Source of the DNA: Chloroflexota bacterium
Lineage (GTDB): Bacteria > Chloroflexota > Anaerolineae > JAAYEA01
Length of the DNA stretch: 64,000 nucleotides
Assembly (NCBI GenBank): GCA_019873665.1
Contig: JAIOAV010000010.1
Location: 1-64,000, forward strand
Reading direction: 5' to 3'
The notes beneath the pieces are model-generated. The model had not been told where the DNA came from, ran no database searches, and saw only the letters and a list, made by a program, of their open reading frames with translations. Each line of letters begins with the position of its first letter. The first letter of the stretch is position 1. Made by a program: the position numbers and the translations under genes. Of this stretch, positions 43,255-52,038 are shown piece by piece.

Positions 43255-44259
43255 ATGAACGGACTGAAACGTCTGTTGGTGATCGCGGCGACATGGCTGC
43301 TCGTTGTGGCAGCGTTTAGCCCCGCCACTGGCCTCGCCCCGCAGCTCCCAGCGGCATGCGGCGAGCTGGCTTTTTCCACCGAGCAGAGCTTTGTCGCATA
43401 TGGCCCTGTTCCCGGCGATGGCAACCCCATCATCTCGGACGGCGATCTGCTGGGACGCGGCTGCATCGTCTGTGCGCGCAATCGCGACCTGGTGGGGCGC
43501 TTTGATGTGAGTGTTGATCTCGGCCTGGATGCGGTGGATGTCCTGAGTGTGGACGAGTACCTCGTCGCCTTTTCCACCGAGCTGGACAGCCCCCATCACG
43601 GCCAGTTCACCGCGGGCGACCTCTTGGCCACAAATGGCGCTGTCATTCCCAATATCGCTCTTCTCGCCAAGTTCGGGGTGCAGGACGATCTGGGATTGGA
43701 CGCGCTGCATTTTGTAGGGGAGACGGAAGCGGTCCTGGCGTTCATGCACGCGGCAGCGCAGATGCGACGCGACGGCTGGTTGCAGGACCCGACGAAACTG
43801 CCCGCGCTCTTGGAAGAGTTCAACGTTGACCTCTGGCTCTCCACAGAGGGCTCGCTACGCACGGCAGGCCGGCCCGGCTTTCTTGATGGCGATCTGTTGT
43901 CGGCGCGAGATGGCGTCATCGTCGCGGCCAACAAGGAGTTGCTGCCAGCCACGGTGCCGGCGGGCGTCCCTGATCGCGGGGTTGACTTCGGCCTGGATGC
44001 GGTGGCCGCGGATCGGGACGGAGAGCGTAGAACGATCCGCTTCTCCACCGAGATCCTCTACAATGGCGGGCCGAGCTTCAGCGATGGCGATGTGCTTCGC
44101 TATCAGGATGGGATCGGCCTGACGCACAAGGCGCTTGTGCAGTGTTTTGAGCCCAAGGCCGGTTTTCTGGGCCTGGACGCCATCTCACTCGGCAGCGTTT
44201 CAGCGCCACCGTCCACCGAACTGCCTCTTATCTATCGAAACCACAGAGCGGGGCGATAG
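43255..44259 (+). CDS. Secreted four-repeat protein (FSTE-GDLL-GLDA repeats), copy A
   Basis: A 334-residue secreted protein of unknown family. A Sec signal peptide covers about residues 1-27 (KRLLVIAATWLLVVAAFSPA). The rest consists of four divergent repeats of about 60-90 residues, each with three blocks: [FL]STE, then G-D-[LV]-L, then [LF]GLDA. Examples are LAFSTEQSF / SDGDLLGRG / LGLDAVDV in repeat 1 and IRFSTEILY / SDGDVLRYQ / LGLDAISL in repeat 4. The C-terminus has TELPLIYRNHRAGR, resembling the xLPLxx tails of other secreted proteins here. ATG 43255 lies seven bases after AAAGGAG. It is a tandem duplicate of the next gene. No catalytic motif is seen; a beta-rich binding or adhesive surface protein is a guess. 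Confidence 0.8.
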   Translation: MNGLKRLLVIAATWLLVVAAFSPATGLAPQLPAACGELAFSTEQSFVAYGPVPGDGNPIISDGDLLGRGCIVCARNRDLVGRFDVSVDLGLDAVDVLSVDEYLVAFSTELDSPHHGQFTAGDLLATNGAVIPNIALLAKFGVQDDLGLDALHFVGETEAVLAFMHAAAQMRRDGWLQDPTKLPALLEEFNVDLWLSTEGSLRTAGRPGFLDGDLLSARDGVIVAANKELLPATVPAGVPDRGVDFGLDAVAADRDGERRTIRFSTEILYNGGPSFSDGDVLRYQDGIGLTHKALVQCFEPKAGFLGLDAISLGSVSAPPSTELPLIYRNHRAGR

Positions 44260-44318
44260 CCATGATGACACCTATCGTGCGCTATGGCATCGACCCGTTT
44301 GCGAAAGGAGTGCGTCAG

Positions 44319-46121
44319 ATGAAAAGGGTATGGACGATCCTCTCTTTGGCTGCCGTGTTGTTGCCTCTGCTGCTAGTGCCCGCGCAACCGGTGCGCAGCG
44401 CGGTAGGGCGGGAGGCGCTGGTGGCGTGCCGCGAGCTTGCCTTCTCTACAGAAGAGGACTTTGTCACGCATGGGCCTGTGCCGTCAGACGGCAACCCCAT
44501 CATCTCGGATGGCGATCTGCTGGGGCCGGGCTGCGCGGTGTGTGCCCGTAATCAAGACCTATTGCGTGGCCTGGACGTGGCGGTGGACCTTGGCCTGGAC
44601 GCGGTGGACATCCTCGATTTTGACACGTATCTGGTGGTCTTCTCCACCGAGATAGACAGCCCACACAAGGGGCAGTTCACGTCAGGTGATCTGCTGGGCA
44701 CGAACGGCGTGATCATCCCGAACGTAGCGTTGCTCGGCAAGTTCGGGATCAACTATGATCTGGGGTTGGATGCCCTGCAGGTGATCGGCGAGCACAGCCA
44801 CATCCTTGCCTTCTTTGCAGAAGCGGATGGCATCGGACGCGACCGCTGGCTGGAGAACCCAACCATGCTGGCGGGGATGCTCAGCCAGTACGATATTGAC
44901 ATCTGGTTCTCTACAGAGGGGACCGCGCCGCCAGTAGAGAGTCCCAAGTTCTTTGACGGCGATCTGCTCTCCGCACGCACCGGCGTCATCGTGGCGGCGA
45001 ACAGCGCGCTCCTGCCACCGGATGTGCCCGCAGGTATCCCGAAGGGTGGCGTGGATTTTGGCCTGGATGCGGTGGCCACGGACCGCCAGGGCAATCAGAA
45101 ACTCATCCTCTTTTCCACCGAGATCCTCTACGAGGGCGAGTCCGCCTTTACCGATGGCGACATCTTGGCGCTCGGCAATGGCATCGTGCGCAAGAACGAA
45201 GACCTGGTGAGCTGCTTTGAGCCCAAAGCGCGCTTCCTGGGGCTGGACGCCCTGAGCATTCCGGAGGTGCCGCGTCCGGCCTGCGCCGCGGCGATCATCC
45301 GCGTCGGCGGCATGGCGGCGGGCAGCATCGGCGCGAACGGCCTGGCGAATGGCTTTAGCACCACAACGCCGCCCTTCGAGGCGTTCGATAGCCCCTTTGG
45401 TGGCTGGCTGGAGATCATCGGCCTGATGCCTTCCTGCACCGAGTGCTCCCAGTTCAAAGTGGAGTATGGCGCGTGGCCCAGCACAACGACGCCGCCAACC
45501 ATCTGGGTGCCGCTGAACGAGCCATTCAAAGAGTGGTCGTTCATCTGGCCGGGCTGGTACATCCGCGTGGATCGCACCCCCACAACGGATGGGTGGCTCG
45601 ACATCCTCTGCACGACGACGATGGGCGGGCTCTACATGCCGTGGAACACATCCGGCAAGAACGGCAAGTACAGCGTCCGCCTCACGGTGAAGGAAAACGG
45701 GGGTGTCGAGCATGTCAGCGCGCCGGTGGTAGTGATGTTGGATAACACCGTGCCGGATGCGACGCTGACGCTGGATGTCGTGCCGGTGTGTGGCGACGTG
45801 TATGCGGGGGACGTGGTCACGGGCAAGATAACCGGCACCGATGCCCATTTCTACAGCTACCGGCTCCGCTACGAGAGCAGCCTGGCCTCCGGACTGATCC
45901 TGCCGGTGCGCAAGTACACGGGGATCGCTGACACTGGCGACACGAATGTGGTCTTTTCGTGGGACACGACGGGGCTGCCCGCCTGCGGCTACCAGATCAT
46001 CCTGGAGGTGTGGGATCGGGCCATCGTGAACAACGGCCGCTCGTGGGGTGAGCCGGGCTACGGCTGGCGCACCATCAAGAGCTTCTACTTCTGCCTCGAG
46101 GAGGGAAGCCCGCCTTCCTAA
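44319..46121 (+). CDS. Secreted four-repeat protein (FSTE-GDLL-GLDA repeats), copy B with C-terminal extension
   Basis: A 600-residue secreted protein. A signal peptide covers about residues 1-28. Residues 36-330 carry the same four repeats as the preceding gene, with clear block-by-block identity (DGNPIISDGDLLG and DFGLDAVA occur in both). The extra ~270 residues are unique: a Cys-containing beta-rich segment (MPSCTECSQFKVEYG, WSFIWPGWYIRVDRT) and a last Ig-like segment (VVPVCGDVYAGDVVTGKI). Start ATG 44319 lies behind GCGAAAGGAG; the frame open from 44262 lacks a ribosome site. It lies 59 nt after copy A and is presumably in the same transcript, which ends at the hairpin at 46141-46189. Confidence 0.82.
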   Translation: MKRVWTILSLAAVLLPLLLVPAQPVRSAVGREALVACRELAFSTEEDFVTHGPVPSDGNPIISDGDLLGPGCAVCARNQDLLRGLDVAVDLGLDAVDILDFDTYLVVFSTEIDSPHKGQFTSGDLLGTNGVIIPNVALLGKFGINYDLGLDALQVIGEHSHILAFFAEADGIGRDRWLENPTMLAGMLSQYDIDIWFSTEGTAPPVESPKFFDGDLLSARTGVIVAANSALLPPDVPAGIPKGGVDFGLDAVATDRQGNQKLILFSTEILYEGESAFTDGDILALGNGIVRKNEDLVSCFEPKARFLGLDALSIPEVPRPACAAAIIRVGGMAAGSIGANGLANGFSTTTPPFEAFDSPFGGWLEIIGLMPSCTECSQFKVEYGAWPSTTTPPTIWVPLNEPFKEWSFIWPGWYIRVDRTPTTDGWLDILCTTTMGGLYMPWNTSGKNGKYSVRLTVKENGGVEHVSAPVVVMLDNTVPDATLTLDVVPVCGDVYAGDVVTGKITGTDAHFYSYRLRYESSLASGLILPVRKYTGIADTGDTNVVFSWDTTGLPACGYQIILEVWDRAIVNNGRSWGEPGYGWRTIKSFYFCLEEGSPPS

Positions 46122-46140
46122 GCGTCCGGGTGAAATAGCA

Positions 46141-46189
46141 GAGTTCCGGAGTCCAAACCAGGCTCGGCCTGGCGCAGACTCTGGAACTC
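46141..46189. terminator. Nested hairpin between convergent genes, probable bidirectional terminator
   Basis: An outer 13-bp stem (46141-46153 with 46177-46189, one wobble) encloses an inner perfect 6-bp hairpin (46158-46163 with 46167-46172). It lies between the plus-strand repeat protein and the minus-strand flavodoxin. No T-run follows, so it may act through structure rather than as a classical intrinsic terminator. Confidence 0.6.
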
Positions 46190-46203
46190 TCGTAGCACTA
46201 TCG

Positions 46204-46674
46204 TCAACTCAATAGCTCATGTACGAACATGCCAACTTGCTGGGTATATCCGCCGTCTTTCACCTCGGCACTGGAGACGGCGACGGTGGCATATGGCTCG
46301 CGCTCGATCAGGTCGCGCATCTCGGCAAAGGCGGCGTCGGCGTTGCCGCTGTCGCAACTGGAAAAGAAGGCCACCTTCTCCAGCCGATCCCTTTCCTGCA
46401 GCAGGTAGGCGCGCACTGCCGGCGTCATCCTGCCGGCCCAGATCGGCGTGCCGATGATGATCAGGTCATAGTCGGTGGGGTCCTCGCGTGTCGGCGCGAT
46501 CACTGTCGGCGCGCTGCGCCATGCGTCCAGGCCGGCGCGTAGCCAGCCGATGAGGCCGGCGCGGCTGCGCAGGTCGTGCAGCTCTTCCATGGGCGCTTCT
46601 AGGGCGCTGGCGATCGCTTCCGCCACCCGGCGCGTGTTCCCGCTGCGCGAATAAAAGACGACGAGTGCTTTCAT
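46204..46674 (-). CDS. Flavodoxin-family protein
   Basis: A 156-residue flavodoxin-like protein. The FMN phosphate loop is FYSRSGNTRRVAEAIA (residues 7-22), the second loop is GTPIWAGRMTPAVRAYL, and FFSSCDSGNAD forms the third. It should bind FMN and carry electrons or act as a small quinone/flavin reductase. ATG 46674 is preceded by AAAGGAGATG; the ORF could be read from 46695 but without better support. Convergent with the repeat-protein genes and 39 nt downstream of the ABC permease gene, with which it may be cotranscribed. Confidence 0.85.
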   Translation of the reverse strand: MKALVVFYSRSGNTRRVAEAIASALEAPMEELHDLRSRAGLIGWLRAGLDAWRSAPTVIAPTREDPTDYDLIIIGTPIWAGRMTPAVRAYLLQERDRLEKVAFFSSCDSGNADAAFAEMRDLIEREPYATVAVSSAEVKDGGYTQQVGMFVHELLS

Positions 46675-46713
46675 GCTGTTGACATCTCCTTTCATCGCCG
46701 CCGAAGCGGCCTT

Positions 46714-47919
46714 TTACTCGTACCGAAAGCGCCAGATGCCGACAGTGAGGAACACCGCGGCAAAGCCAAGCAGCACGACGACCTCTGTCAAGACACCCGA
46801 GACGCCGACGCCGCGCACGATGACGTCAGTCAGACTGCGCATGGCCCATGTAGTGGGCAACACCTTGACGGCGGCCTGATATGCAGGCGGCGTAACCTCC
46901 ATCGGCCACCACGCGCCGCCCAGCGCTGCCGTCAGCATGGAGAAGAGGACGGTTAGCCCTGCGGCCTGGCTGCGCGTCTTGGCAAAGGTGGCCAGCAGCA
47001 CGCCCAGCGCCACCGCTGACAGTCCAAACGAGACGAGAACCAGCACTAGCGCCAGCGGCGAACGTCCCCAGTTCACGCCCAGAGCAAACGCGCCAAAGCC
47101 GATCAGCAGCGCCATCTGGATCAGGCCCAATGCCATGCGGCCCGTGATCTTGCCGATAAGGATCGTGGCCTTGCGTATCGGCATCACCACAAGGCGGCGC
47201 AATGTACCCCCCAGCCGCTCATTCACGAACACCTCTGCCGCGCCGATCAGCGTGATGAGCACCCACGTGACGAGCTGACCCGGCGACGACTGCTCGTTAC
47301 CTTCGGCGGTCTGTGGGTTCGTCTCGGGCGCTCGCGTCGTCTCGATGCGTGCGGGAGGCTGTGCCAGAATCTCTGAGGCCAGCGCAAGCCCTTGCTCCAA
47401 GTATGCATCTCGTGCCGCTGTGTTAGCAAATGGCCGCACCTTTTCCGCCTCCGCCACGCTGACCAGCGCCACGGTGATGGCGTTCCCCAACTGGGCGGTA
47501 GCGGCGCGCACTTCCTCGCTCACCAGCAGCGCTTGGGTGTCATTTGGCGCACTGCGCAGACGGATCGCCACCTGCTGCCCACCCAGCAGACCCGCCGCAA
47601 AGCCAGCGGGAACCGTTAGTACTGCCGCAACGCTCTCCTCCGCCAGCAGCTCATCCCCTTTTGCTGTCGTCGCTGGGATTGCCCGGACCACCGTAGAGGC
47701 AGATAACACGGTGACCAACCGCTGTGAAAGCGCAGTGCCATCTGCGTCCACCAGCGCCACGGGGACGCGATTATCGCCGCCGCTGCTGTTGCCGCCGTTG
47801 AGCGCTGTGCCGAGCACGCTAGTGAAAACCAACGGCAAGATCAGGAAGAAGACGAGAGTGGATCGGTCGGAGAACTCGATCTTGATATCGTTCCAAGCGA
47901 TGTGCAGGATCTTCTTCAT
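46714..47919 (-). CDS. ABC-2 type transporter permease (second subunit)
   Basis: A 401-residue ABC-2 exporter permease. TM1 lies at about 20-40, followed by a large extracytoplasmic domain to about 220, then five hydrophobic segments (about 222-395). The ABC-2 signature region is VFVNERLGGTLRRLVVMPI, and the next helices include LALGVLLATFAKTRSQAAGL. It resembles YhfE/LinearMycin-type efflux permeases. It is paralogous to the gene just upstream and separated from it by 9 nt, forming a heterodimeric exporter with the ATPase encoded first. Confidence 0.9.
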   Translation of the reverse strand: MKKILHIAWNDIKIEFSDRSTLVFFLILPLVFTSVLGTALNGGNSSGGDNRVPVALVDADGTALSQRLVTVLSASTVVRAIPATTAKGDELLAEESVAAVLTVPAGFAAGLLGGQQVAIRLRSAPNDTQALLVSEEVRAATAQLGNAITVALVSVAEAEKVRPFANTAARDAYLEQGLALASEILAQPPARIETTRAPETNPQTAEGNEQSSPGQLVTWVLITLIGAAEVFVNERLGGTLRRLVVMPIRKATILIGKITGRMALGLIQMALLIGFGAFALGVNWGRSPLALVLVLVSFGLSAVALGVLLATFAKTRSQAAGLTVLFSMLTAALGGAWWPMEVTPPAYQAAVKVLPTTWAMRSLTDVIVRGVGVSGVLTEVVVLLGFAAVFLTVGIWRFRYE

Positions 47920-47928
47920 GGCAAGCTC

Positions 47929-49164
47929 CTACGCGTACTGCCGACGGAAGGCGATGACCGCCAGGCCAAAGATGACCACAGCCATCACTAACAGGGCCAC
48001 AATGCCGCCGCCGATGTCCGCCAGCGCCGCGCCTGCCGCCAGGTCGCCAAAGCCCTCCAGCCCCCAGGCGTTGGGTGATATATAGCTGGCGAGGCGCAAC
48101 CAAGTGGGCAGCAGAAAGCGCGGTATAAAGTTGCCCGCTACGCCACCGAATGTCAACGTGAGCGCCGTGCCCACCGCGTTCGCCTGCGCGGGGGTTCGCG
48201 AATAAGCGGCGATGAACATCCCCCAGGCGGTGGCCGCGGCAACCAGTGCCAACGTCAGCAGCGCCACGCCGGCGATTGAGCCCCAGTTGAGGTCGAAGAT
48301 CAGGCTGCTGGCGACGATCAGGATCGTCATCTGCGCCAGGCCAGTCAGATAGGCGCCAAGAACCTTACCGCCCAGCACCGCCGCTGCATGGGTTGGCGTC
48401 GTCAGCAGGCGTGGCAGCGTCCCCTGGCTGCGCTCCACAAGCAGACTGCGTCCCGCACCGGTCGTCGTGAACATCAGGAACATGATCGCCATGCTGGGGG
48501 CCATATAGCCCAGCCAGTTGAAGTTCCCATTTCCCTCGCGCACTACCGTCTCTTGGGTGATGCTGATCCGCTGCCCTGTCGCCACTTCCTGCGCGGTCCG
48601 CTCGCCAACCGCTTGGCCAACAGCCACAGCCTGCTGGGGTGCGATCAACCCGCTCTGCATCATCTGATGCACAGCGACCTCTCCTGCCGCGGCCCCCGCC
48701 GCTGTTGCGCTGAGAAAGCGCTCCACCGCAGCGCGGATCACGCCGCTGCTGATGGGACGGGACGGATTCGCGTACACCTCGATCAGTGCTTGCCTAGTGG
48801 TGACGCTGCTGCCATCCGGCATGAAGACTGCCGTGAAATCAGGCGGGATCATCACCGCCGCAGTCGCCTTCTCGACGTCCACGAGTCGCCGCGCTTCATC
48901 AATGTCGTCGAGCGCCGTCGGGCTGACGAGATTCGCCAGCTCTGCCGCCTCGAACATGGCGACAAGGTGCGCGCCTAGCTCGCCTTCGTCCCGGTTCACC
49001 AGCACCACCGGGATGCGCGAGACGCCGCTCCCACCACCCAGCCCGCCGAATGCCGAGGCGATGGCCAGGGTCAGCGCAAAGGGCGTTACGAGCATCATCA
49101 CCAGTGCGCCCGTGTCGCGAAAGACGACCTTGAGATCCTTGAGGGCGATCTGCAACACTTTCAT
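47929..49164 (-). CDS. ABC-2 type transporter permease (first subunit)
   Basis: A 411-residue ABC-2 exporter permease of the same architecture as its neighbour: TM1 at about 22-42, an extracytoplasmic domain at 45-225, then five or six TM helices. The signature segment is LLVERSQGTLPRLLTTP, followed by AYLTGLAQMTILIVASSL. It begins MKVLQIALKDLKVVFRDTGA, typical for the subgroup. It starts 9 nt after the ATPase stop. Substrate unknown; drugs, lipids or linear peptides are all possible for such exporters. Confidence 0.9.
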   Translation of the reverse strand: MKVLQIALKDLKVVFRDTGALVMMLVTPFALTLAIASAFGGLGGGSGVSRIPVVLVNRDEGELGAHLVAMFEAAELANLVSPTALDDIDEARRLVDVEKATAAVMIPPDFTAVFMPDGSSVTTRQALIEVYANPSRPISSGVIRAAVERFLSATAAGAAAGEVAVHQMMQSGLIAPQQAVAVGQAVGERTAQEVATGQRISITQETVVREGNGNFNWLGYMAPSMAIMFLMFTTTGAGRSLLVERSQGTLPRLLTTPTHAAAVLGGKVLGAYLTGLAQMTILIVASSLIFDLNWGSIAGVALLTLALVAAATAWGMFIAAYSRTPAQANAVGTALTLTFGGVAGNFIPRFLLPTWLRLASYISPNAWGLEGFGDLAAGAALADIGGGIVALLVMAVVIFGLAVIAFRRQYA

Positions 49165-49173
49165 CGTGCCCCC

Positions 49174-50124
49174 CTAGTCTCGCAGCGCGCGGCCGGTCAA
49201 GTGGAGAAACACCGCTTCGAGGTTTGGTTCCTCGATGTCCACCGAGCGCACGCGCACGCCGAGGGCATTCGCCTGGGTGATCGCTTCCGGCAGCACTTCC
49301 TCCGCTTCGGGGACGATCAGGATGATCTGGTGGTCGGTGGCGGAGACCTGGATCACCTCCGGTACCTGGCGCAGCGCCGCCACAAGCTCATCCGTGGGCA
49401 TGGTCTCGCTCAGATGCAGCCGCAGCGTCTCGTGTTCGCCCACGAGTCGCGTCAGCTCCTTCTGCGTGCCCAATGCGATCAGCTTGCCATGATCCATGAT
49501 GCCCACGCGGCTGGATAGCTCTTGCGCCTCCTCCATATAGTGCGTGGTGTAGAGCACCGTCATCCCCTGGCGGTTCATCTCTTTTACCATGTCGAGGATG
49601 TTACGGCGGCTCTGCGGGTCAATGCCAACCGTTGGCTCGTCCATGTAGATCAGGCGTGGCCTGTGCAAGAGGCCGACGCCGATGTTCACTCGGCGCTTCA
49701 TCCCGCCGGAATAGGTCTGGATGCGATCATTGGCGCGGTCGCTCAGACCGATCTGCTCTAGTACCTCGTCCACCCGCGCTCGCAAGGGCGCCCCGCCCAT
49801 GCCGTACATCTGGCCCCAGAAGGTGAGGTTCTCGCGCGCGCTGAGCGTTTCGTACAGCGCGATCTCCTGCGGCACGACGCCGATAGCCGCCTTGACGGCG
49901 ATTGGGTCGCGGATGATGGAATGGCCGGCTACCCATGCGTCTCCCTCGGTCGGCTCGATGAGGCAACTCAGCATCGAGATGGTGGTGGTCTTGCCCGCGC
50001 CGTTTGGGCCGAGCAGGCTGAAGATCTCGCCTTCGTGAATCTCGAAGGACACGCCGGCCACTGCCAGCGCGTTGGCCGGCATGTATCGCTTCGATAGCCC
50101 CCTGATCTCCACAATCGCGTTCAT
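49174..50124 (-). CDS. ABC-2 exporter ATP-binding protein
   Basis: A 316-residue ABC ATPase of the DrrA/CcmA group. Walker A is LLGPNGAGKTTTISML, the Q-loop lies in GVVPQEIALYETLSAREN, the signature is TYSGGMKRRVNIGVGLL, Walker B is LIYMDEPTVGIDPQSRR and the H-loop TTHYMEEAQ. A C-terminal ~80-residue regulatory domain follows. ATG 50124 is preceded by AGAGGACAG; the frame further upstream is noncoding. It heads an operon ATPase-permease-permease-flavodoxin running leftward from the divergent control region at 50125-50373. Confidence 0.93.
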   Translation of the reverse strand: MNAIVEIRGLSKRYMPANALAVAGVSFEIHEGEIFSLLGPNGAGKTTTISMLSCLIEPTEGDAWVAGHSIIRDPIAVKAAIGVVPQEIALYETLSARENLTFWGQMYGMGGAPLRARVDEVLEQIGLSDRANDRIQTYSGGMKRRVNIGVGLLHRPRLIYMDEPTVGIDPQSRRNILDMVKEMNRQGMTVLYTTHYMEEAQELSSRVGIMDHGKLIALGTQKELTRLVGEHETLRLHLSETMPTDELVAALRQVPEVIQVSATDHQIILIVPEAEEVLPEAITQANALGVRVRSVDIEEPNLEAVFLHLTGRALRD

Positions 50125-50203
50125 CTGTCCTCTTCTCTCTTGAGCCATGCAGTCGGATAGAACAGCAGGTGTAGCCGTGCCACGACGTAATATATACGCA
50201 AAA

Positions 50204-50225
50204 GCGGGCGCAACGTTGCGCCCGC
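50204..50225. promoter_or_regulatory. Perfect 22-bp palindrome between the ABC exporter operon and the NHL gene
   Basis: GCGGGCGCAAC and its exact complement stand back to back. On the minus strand it is followed by TTTTGCG and an AT-rich TATATATTAC stretch before the exporter ATPase start. It can be read either as an operator for a dimeric repressor or as an attenuator/terminator hairpin in the exporter leader. Confidence 0.5.
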
Positions 50226-50248
50226 GGGAAGATAGGGTGACTGGCTGC

Positions 50249-50277
50249 TTGCCACTGTGGCTCGACTGCGGTATACT
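50249..50277 (+). promoter_or_regulatory. Sigma70-type promoter of the NHL-repeat gene
   Basis: TTGCCA (50249-50254), 17 bp, TATACT (50272-50277). The start would be near 50284, about 90 nt before the ATG at 50374. Confidence 0.6.
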
Positions 50278-50373
50278 GCACTTTAGCTTCACGTTGCCTC
50301 ACGGCTGCGTCCGGCGCCGTCGGGTGGAGCGATCCTGTAACGTCGCTGCAGCAAGAGAGTCGCAGGGGGCTTG

Positions 50374-51348
50374 ATGATGAGGCGTTTCCTTTGGCTTGTG
50401 GCTGCTCTGTGCGTGCTGCTCTGGCTGCCGGGGTGGGCAGCGGCGCAGGGCGACATATATGAGTATGCGACGGAATGGGGCGGTTATGGCAGCGCCATAG
50501 GGCGCTTCCTGTGGCCGGCTGGCATTGCGGTGGGGCCTGACGGATATATCTATGTGGGGGATACTTATAACTCGCGCGTGCAGGTTTTCGATCGCGATGG
50601 CGTGTTCATGCGGCAGATCGGCAGCATCCAGGGGGGCTCTGGCGAGGGCCAGCTCTACCTGCCTTCGGGTGTGGCGGTGGCGGCAAACGGCGAGGTTTAT
50701 ATAGCGGATACGCAGAATCACCGCGTACAGGTGTTCTCGCCAGATAGCGTCTTTGCCCGGCTATGGGGCGGCTCGGGGAACGAGGCCGGGCTGTTCAATG
50801 AGCCGATGGGCATCGCCATCGGGCCTGGTGATCTGGTATATGTGGCCGATTCGCACAACGATCGCATCCAGGTGTTCACGCGGCAAGGCTATTTCGTGCG
50901 CATGTGGGGCACGCGGGGCACGGGCGATACGGGCTTCTACTGGCCGTCGGGCGTAGCGGTGGCGGCGAATGGCGATGTGTATGTGTCTGATACAGAGAAC
51001 CATCGGATCCAGGTCTTTGATGCGGAAGGTCAAAGAGTGTGGATGTGGGGCGTGCGTGGCGCCGGCAACGGGCAATTCGGTCGCCCGGCAGGCATCGAGA
51101 TGCGCGCCGACGGCACGCTCTTTGTCGCCGATCAGGACAACAACCGCATCCAGTACTTTTCCGCTAATGGCACGTTTCGCGGCACTTTTGGCGGCGCTGG
51201 TTTCGGACCGGGGGAGCTGGATCGCCCCGCCGATGTCGCTTTGGGCGCGGATGGGCGGGTGTATGTGGTGGATACCTGGAACCATCGCGTAGTGGTTTTT
51301 GCGCCCAAGGCCAGATGGCCGGTCCATCTGCCACTGGCGCTCAAGTAG
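50374..51348 (+). CDS. Secreted NHL-repeat beta-propeller protein
   Basis: A 324-residue secreted protein. A signal peptide covers about residues 1-25 (FLWLVAALCVLLWLPGWAAA). It is followed by six NHL repeats of about 45-48 residues, each with the pattern P-x-G-[IV]-A-V ... [VI]-Y-V-[AGS]-D-[ST] ... R-[IV]-Q-V-F, enough to close a six-bladed propeller. The last residues are PVHLPLALK, matching the xLPLxx tail of other secreted proteins in the window. The in-frame TTG at 50371 is less likely than ATG 50374. NHL propellers usually bind proteins, RNA or ligands; no catalytic site is apparent. Confidence 0.9.
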   Translation: MMRRFLWLVAALCVLLWLPGWAAAQGDIYEYATEWGGYGSAIGRFLWPAGIAVGPDGYIYVGDTYNSRVQVFDRDGVFMRQIGSIQGGSGEGQLYLPSGVAVAANGEVYIADTQNHRVQVFSPDSVFARLWGGSGNEAGLFNEPMGIAIGPGDLVYVADSHNDRIQVFTRQGYFVRMWGTRGTGDTGFYWPSGVAVAANGDVYVSDTENHRIQVFDAEGQRVWMWGVRGAGNGQFGRPAGIEMRADGTLFVADQDNNRIQYFSANGTFRGTFGGAGFGPGELDRPADVALGADGRVYVVDTWNHRVVVFAPKARWPVHLPLALK

Positions 51349-51390
51349 GCTCGCGGCGATGATCGCCGTCGAAATGCACGGAGGCTTGCC

Positions 51391-52038
51391 GTGGATTGGG
51401 ACAACATAGCCGGCGAAGGCAGTGAAGGTTACGCCGTGCAGATCCTATTGCCGGAGGCGTTGCAGATGCAGTTCCGCGAATGGGTGACGCTGACGCCCGG
51501 AGCCACCTGGCCTGCGTGGGGCGGTCACGTAACGCTCGTGCCCCGCTTTATGCCGGTGGATGGTATCGAGGTGGTGCATCGCGTGTTGAAGGATGTCTGC
51601 AGCCGCTTTCCCCCGTTCATGCTCCAGCTTGACCGCGTCATTGCCGCCGCTAACTGGCAGCGGCCCCACCTGCAGAGCCTGTTTCTCATACCCAGCGATG
51701 CCAGGCACCCCGGCTACCGCACAGTGCTGCGCTTGCAGGAGGCGCTGGTGAAGGCCTTGGAGCCGCACAAGCGCGATCAGCGCCCGGAGGTGAGCAGGCA
51801 TCCCTTCCAGCCGCACATCACCCTGACGCTGGGACTGCCGGAGCGTGATGCGGCGGATCTGTTGCGCGCGGCCATCAACGCGCGCCTCGCCGTCGAGTTC
51901 CATGTGGACAAAATTTGGTTGCTGCAATACAGTCTCGTGCCGCAGACAGGTTCGCCCTCAGACGAAAAGGAGATCGTCAGCGGCAGCCGCTCCTTTGCGC
52001 TGACAGGCTCCCCGGAGCCGGAGGTAGCGGCAACATGA
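51391..52038 (+). CDS. 2'-5' RNA ligase superfamily protein (2H phosphoesterase)
   Basis: A 215-residue 2H-phosphoesterase-like protein. The two HxT motifs that define the fold are present: GGHVTLVPRF near residue 47 and QPHITLTLGL near residue 138. Such enzymes hydrolyse cyclic phosphodiesters or act on RNA 2'-5' linkages. GTG 51391 is preceded by ACGGAGGCTTGCC. The gene ends in an ATGA overlap with a heparinase-like lipoprotein gene, an odd partner; coupling may simply be for expression. Confidence 0.85.
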   Translation: MDWDNIAGEGSEGYAVQILLPEALQMQFREWVTLTPGATWPAWGGHVTLVPRFMPVDGIEVVHRVLKDVCSRFPPFMLQLDRVIAAANWQRPHLQSLFLIPSDARHPGYRTVLRLQEALVKALEPHKRDQRPEVSRHPFQPHITLTLGLPERDAADLLRAAINARLAVEFHVDKIWLLQYSLVPQTGSPSDEKEIVSGSRSFALTGSPEPEVAAT

